DNA of 64,000 bases. Source: CAWUIO01 sp963922455. GTDB lineage: Bacteria; Bacteroidota; Bacteroidia; Cytophagales; Microscillaceae. The notes below the pieces were generated by a model that had not been told where the DNA came from, searched no databases, and saw only the letters and a program-made list of their open reading frames with translations. A program made the translations under genes and the position numbers. Positions 60,926 through 64,000 of this stretch are shown one piece after another; position 1 is the stretch's first letter; each line of letters opens with the position of its first letter. Location of the stretch: NCBI GenBank assembly GCA_963922455.1, contig CAWUIO010000009.1, positions 26,255 to 90,254 on the forward strand. Reading direction: 5' to 3'.

Positions 60926-61522
60926 TTATTCAGCAGGAGGAAGAATCACTTTGTCAATGATGTGTACAACACCATTGCTAGCTTCCACATCAGCTGTAGT
61001 TACCGTAGCTTCTCCGTTCAACTTTACTCCATCGGCGGTAGAAAGTTCTACTTCCGCTCCGTTAACCGTAGCCACAGCTCCATCTTGAATATCGGCAGCC
61101 ATTACTTTACCCGAAACCACGTGGTACTTTAAGATACCAGCCAATTTCTCCTTGTTTTCTGGCTTTAAGAGATCTGTCAATGTCTCGCCTAAAGCCTCAA
61201 AAGCTTCATTTGTAGGGGCAAATACCGTGAAGGGACCTTCACCGTTTAATACCTCTACCAACTCAGCCGCCTGCAAAGCAGTAACCAAGGTAGATAGGTT
61301 GTCAGAACCTTGAGCCAAACCAACGATATTAGCAGCAGGAGTTTCATCGCTCGTTTCATCAGTAGCGTCCTCTTCAGGAGCAGTGTCTTCAGTGTTTTCA
61401 GTGTCTTCGGTAGCTGCTTCAGTGTCTTCGGCAACCGTACCTGTATCACCACCGCCGCAGCTTACTAAGGCTAGGGCAAAAAACAAGATTGCAAACAGGT
61501 TAGAAAAATTTAGAAGTTTCAT
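60926..61522 (-). CDS. Fasciclin (FAS1) domain lipoprotein
   Basis: A 198-residue lipoprotein: signal with LALVSCGGG (Cys22), a ~35-residue acidic Thr/Glu/Asp linker, and one FAS1 domain (about 65-195) with FTVFAPTNEAFEAL (H1 motif) and NGVVHIIDKVILP (H2-type end). FAS1 proteins mediate adhesion. The linker would hold it off the outer membrane. It stands alone with the bidirectional terminator behind it and a ~457-bp upstream interval that contains MITE copy C. Confidence 0.92.
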   Translation of the reverse strand: MKLLNFSNLFAILFFALALVSCGGGDTGTVAEDTEAATEDTENTEDTAPEEDATDETSDETPAANIVGLAQGSDNLSTLVTALQAAELVEVLNGEGPFTVFAPTNEAFEALGETLTDLLKPENKEKLAGILKYHVVSGKVMAADIQDGAVATVNGAEVELSTADGVKLNGEATVTTADVEASNGVVHIIDKVILPPAE

Positions 61523-61768
61523 AGTAATCGTATTATGAGGTTAAATACTACGTTATGCAAACACTCCAATCAAGGTATTGTTTAACAAAACTTCAATATA
61601 TACGAGCAAAATTACTATCTAGATTTTCATTCGGCTTGGTTTGTATAATTTTCACACACTTTACCTACAAGCAAACACCGCTAGCATTGCTTATAAAAAG
61701 GACAATTACGGCAATTCCTGATTGAATGCACCCGTATTTTAAGAGATCTGCCCTACTTTTGTTTATTA

Positions 61769-61929
61769 GAAACTGTTTAAGTTTATTTTTTGTCGGCGAA
61801 AAGGGCCAGTTTGGGGTTCTGATGAAATCAACAAAGAGCGCATAGCAGCGCTATGGGCGAGGAATTTGATGAAATCAGGTTCCCGAAATGGCTCTTTGCA
61901 GCCCAACGCAATTAAATTTAAACAGTTTC
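61769..61929 (-). mobile_element. MITE copy C (3-bp TTA target duplication)
   Basis: A 161-bp element, the reverse orientation of copy B and nearly identical to it. Termini GAAACTGTTTAAGTTTA / TAAATTTAAACAGTTTC are flanked by TTA on both sides. It ends 51 bp before the truB ATG, so it forms much of the truB-ribF upstream region. It also extends an artificial N-terminus in the truB frame. Confidence 0.92.
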
Positions 61930-61980
61930 TTAATGCTTTTTGCTAAGCCTTGTCCAAATTTTAGAATAAAACCTGGACCT

Positions 61981-62697
61981 ATGGAAGATCAAAGCCCTCC
62001 AGATTTTGTCAAAGGAGAAGTCTTATTGGTAGACAAGCCCACCACGTGGACTTCTTTTGATGTAGTTAATAAATTACGGTATGCCCTCGCAAAACGAATT
62101 GGTAAACGCATCAAAGTGGGCCACGCGGGTACCCTAGATCCCTTAGCAACCGGTTTATTAATCATTTGCACTGGCAAAATGACCAAGCAAATCGATCAAT
62201 TTCAGGCCCAAGAAAAAGAATATACCGGAACCTTTTGTATCGGTAAAACGACTCCTTCCCTAGATGCCGAGACGGAGGTAGATGGCGAATATCCCCTAGA
62301 CCATATACACGAGGCACTCATCGAGGAGGCCCGGAAGCAGTTTCTGGGGCCCATCCAACAAATCCCGCCCATGTATTCGGCTGTCAAAGTAGATGGCAAA
62401 CGATTGTATCAAGCAGCCCGTAAGGGAAAAGTTGTGAAAAGAGACCCCCGTTCGGTAGAAATCAAAGAATTTGAAATCTTAGGGGATACCCTACCCCTTC
62501 TTCCTTTCCGGGTGGTTTGTTCCAAAGGCACTTATATTCGGAGCCTGGCCCGTGATTTTGGCAAGGCCTTGCAGTCAGGGGCTTATTTGGAGCAGTTAAC
62601 CCGTACCCGTATCGGTGACTTTACCTTAGATAAATCTATGTCCTTAGAAGAAGCCCTAAGTTTTATACAGAGAGAAGCCCTGCCTCCCAAAGCTTGA
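61981..62697 (+). CDS. truB: tRNA pseudouridine(55) synthase
   Basis: A 238-residue enzyme making pseudouridine 55 in the T-loop of tRNAs. GEVLLVDKPTTWTSFDVVNKLR and GHAGTLDPLATGLLIICTGKMTK (catalytic Asp in the TLDPLATG motif) are diagnostic. PMYSAVKVDGKRLYQAARKG and SKGTYIRSLARDFG follow. I chose the ATG at 61981 (MEDQSPPDFVKGE); the frame runs open upstream only through MITE copy C. ribF follows after 40 bp on the same strand. Confidence 0.95.
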   Translation: MEDQSPPDFVKGEVLLVDKPTTWTSFDVVNKLRYALAKRIGKRIKVGHAGTLDPLATGLLIICTGKMTKQIDQFQAQEKEYTGTFCIGKTTPSLDAETEVDGEYPLDHIHEALIEEARKQFLGPIQQIPPMYSAVKVDGKRLYQAARKGKVVKRDPRSVEIKEFEILGDTLPLLPFRVVCSKGTYIRSLARDFGKALQSGAYLEQLTRTRIGDFTLDKSMSLEEALSFIQREALPPKA

Positions 62698-62737
62698 AAG
62701 CTTTCTCTATATTTGCAGCAGTAGCAAAACCCAAGGT

Positions 62738-63673
62738 ATGAAAGTGCACTACGGCCTCTCCGGCTTTACCGCCCCCTCCTATGCCATTGTCACCAGTGGC
62801 ACCTTTGATGGGGTACACCGAGGACACCAAAAAATCCTGGACCGACTTAAGGAAATAGGTCAGCAAAGTCAGGGGAGTACAGTGGTGATAACGTTCTGGC
62901 CCCATCCCCGCATCGTATTGGGGAAAGATACCCATGAGCTTAAGATGTTATCCACCATCGAGGAAAAAATAGATCAATTAAGCCAACAAGGAATTGATCA
63001 CTTAGTCATTTTACCCTTCACTCGGGAGTTTTCTCAAATGAGCCCCGATACCTTTATCGAGACTATTTATAGACAAGGGGTGGGTACCCGCAAATTGGTA
63101 ATTGGGTATGATCACCGCTTTGGAAAAAATCGGGAAGGCAGTTTTGAGTATTTAGTCCAACGCGCCTCAGGCTACCCCTTCTCCATAGAGGAAATCCCTC
63201 GAGAAGATATAAAAGATATTGGCATCAGTTCTACCAAAATTCGGGAAGCCTTGCAAAACGGGGCCGTAGATTTGGCCCGTACCTACCTTGGGCGGCCCTA
63301 TCAACTGCGTGGCACCGTAGCCCACGGAGACAAACTGGGCCGGACGATTGGCTTTCCTACGGCCAATATCGATGTGCCCGAAGCATACAAACTCATTCCG
63401 GGCCATGGCATTTATACCATTCACCTCAAAATAGCCGAGGAGATCTTTCCGGGCATGTTGTATATTGGGGAGCGGCCCACCTTAGAAAATGATACAGAAC
63501 TCCGTATTGAGGCTAACTTATTCGATTTTGACCGAGATATTTACGGAGCTCAAGTCGAGGTTCTTTTCTTTGAGAAAATCCGAGAAGATGCCCGTTTTGA
63601 CTCCCTGGAGGAAATGAAAGCCCAATTGCACCAAGATGGCTTATTGGCCCGAGAAAAGCTCAAAACCTATTAA
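62738..63673 (+). CDS. ribF: Bifunctional riboflavin kinase / FAD synthetase
   Basis: A 311-residue enzyme converting riboflavin to FMN and FAD. The N-terminal FAD synthetase half has VTSGTFDGVHRGHQKIL (the HxGH-type nucleotidyltransferase motif) and ISSTKIREAL. The C-terminal kinase half has GRTIGFPTANIDVPEAYKLIPGHGIYTI and GERPTLEN. Length and layout are standard. It follows truB closely, a common pairing, and its 3' region contains repeat copy R14. Confidence 0.95.
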   Translation: MKVHYGLSGFTAPSYAIVTSGTFDGVHRGHQKILDRLKEIGQQSQGSTVVITFWPHPRIVLGKDTHELKMLSTIEEKIDQLSQQGIDHLVILPFTREFSQMSPDTFIETIYRQGVGTRKLVIGYDHRFGKNREGSFEYLVQRASGYPFSIEEIPREDIKDIGISSTKIREALQNGAVDLARTYLGRPYQLRGTVAHGDKLGRTIGFPTANIDVPEAYKLIPGHGIYTIHLKIAEEIFPGMLYIGERPTLENDTELRIEANLFDFDRDIYGAQVEVLFFEKIREDARFDSLEEMKAQLHQDGLLAREKLKTY

Positions 63674-63725
63674 GACCAACGTAGCCACCCAATAAGTGAG
63701 GCGCCCACTATGTAGGAAACAATAA

Positions 63726-63856
63726 GGGGCTTCCCCGCGCTATTTCCTTTCGTGGCCCACTAAAAGTAAGTGCCGGCGCGGGTCGGGCTCTCGCTACTCG
63801 CTGCCTTTCCCCACAGGCCTACACGAGCTCAAACAGGCCGCTCCATCCCTAAGCCA
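63726..63856 (+). repeat. Structured intergenic repeat, copy R14
   Basis: A 131-bp sense copy 52 bp after the ribF stop. Main stem CCCCGCGC/GCGCGGG with a ~34-bp unique loop, ending CATCCCTAAGCCA. It is followed by purine and pyrimidine tracts (GAGAGGAAAAAGGAG and CTCTTTTCTCTCCTCTC) able to pair with each other. The rest of the window (to 64000) holds nothing recognised. Confidence 0.92.
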
Positions 63857-64000
63857 TGAGTAGAGAGGAAAAAGGAGCATGGACCAAGGATTGGGTCTCT
63901 TTTCTCTCCTCTCGCTTCTCTCTTCCTGTTTTCCGCAATGCATGACCAAATTGATTAATATTGGATATAAGCTTAAAAACGCAATTTCAGGATAGCTATT

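Noticed and set aside
1273..63856. CRISPR array interpretation of the repeated elements
   Set aside because: Copies are scattered, in both orientations, ~131 bp with variable inner loops; there is no regular repeat-spacer alternation or cas gene.
1..64000. tRNA, rRNA or known riboswitch genes
   Set aside because: None could be recognised by eye on either strand; a covariance search could still find small RNAs.

Overview
The window is one stretch of a Bacteroidota chromosome, most likely from the Saprospiraceae (a Saprospira-like marine gliding predator). The lineage call rests on four kinds of evidence. There is a protein with a C-terminal type IX secretion (T9SS) sorting domain. IspG is the long, insert-containing form used by Bacteroidota. 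There are small Bacteroidota-restricted families (DUF4834, DUF4199, DUF5606 and DUF6728-like). Several genes carry TAnnTTTG-type -7 boxes. The genus is inference from recall. Most genes are ordinary chromosomal functions at moderate GC. Two AT-richer patches (about 18.8-21.4 kb and 28.6-30.6 kb) look acquired.

Layout: 0-3 kb holds a TPR protein cut by the window edge, a DUF4834-like protein and an ArsR/arsenate-reductase-like pair. 3-11 kb is mostly minus strand: two family-2 glycosyltransferases, DUF4199, thymidine kinase, a TPR-SpoIIE phosphatase and a VWA membrane protein. 11-18.8 kb holds ispG, a DUF6728-like peptide, TraB/GumN, an FMN reductase, an orphan substrate-binding protein, a WG-repeat lipoprotein, a family-9 glycosyltransferase and an LRR protein. 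18.8-21.2 kb is a DUF262 + HEPN gene pair, a candidate defence module. 21.5-28.4 kb holds dxs, scpA, a flippase-like membrane protein, a helical unknown and a GH75 chitosanase-like protein. 28.6-31 kb holds a decayed MNT/HepT toxin-antitoxin pair, a MITE, a transglutaminase and a small secreted protein with 11-residue FPD repeats. 31.3-33.3 kb is a JAMM protease / ubiquitin-like sulfur carrier / E1-rhodanese operon. 33.4-35.7 kb holds a membrane-anchored dUTPase-fold protein, a methyltransferase and a thymidylate-kinase-like protein. 36-39 kb is an acyltransferase, LytS-type kinase and LytTR regulator operon. 39-42 kb is a large T9SS cargo. 42.6-46.3 kb holds DUF819, a transaldolase-CBS fusion and kdsA. 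46.5-55.5 kb holds aroQ, a TPR histidine kinase, enoyl-CoA hydratase, DUF2459, DUF433, DUF5606, engB, rsmI and an ABC ATPase. 55.7-63.7 kb holds a CASTOR/POLLUX-like channel, a PPP phosphatase, an IscA-type protein, dacB, a fasciclin lipoprotein, truB and ribF.

Two repeat families run through the window. The first is a ~131-bp structured intergenic element present in 14 copies in both orientations. It has a variable loop closed by a stem whose sequence changes on both sides together between copies, and most copies sit just downstream of a stop codon in sense orientation. The second is a 161-173-bp MITE in three copies, with terminal inverted repeats starting GAAACTGTTTAA and 3-bp TTA/TAA target duplications.

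The strongest candidates for a closer look are: the 14-copy repeat; the JAMM/UBL/E1 operon, whose UBL ends in GG-Ala-Tyr so that a protease must expose the di-glycine; the DUF262-HEPN island; the membrane-tethered dUTPase-fold protein next to a nucleotide-kinase-like gene; and the transaldolase-CBS fusion beside kdsA. No tRNA, rRNA or CRISPR array was seen.
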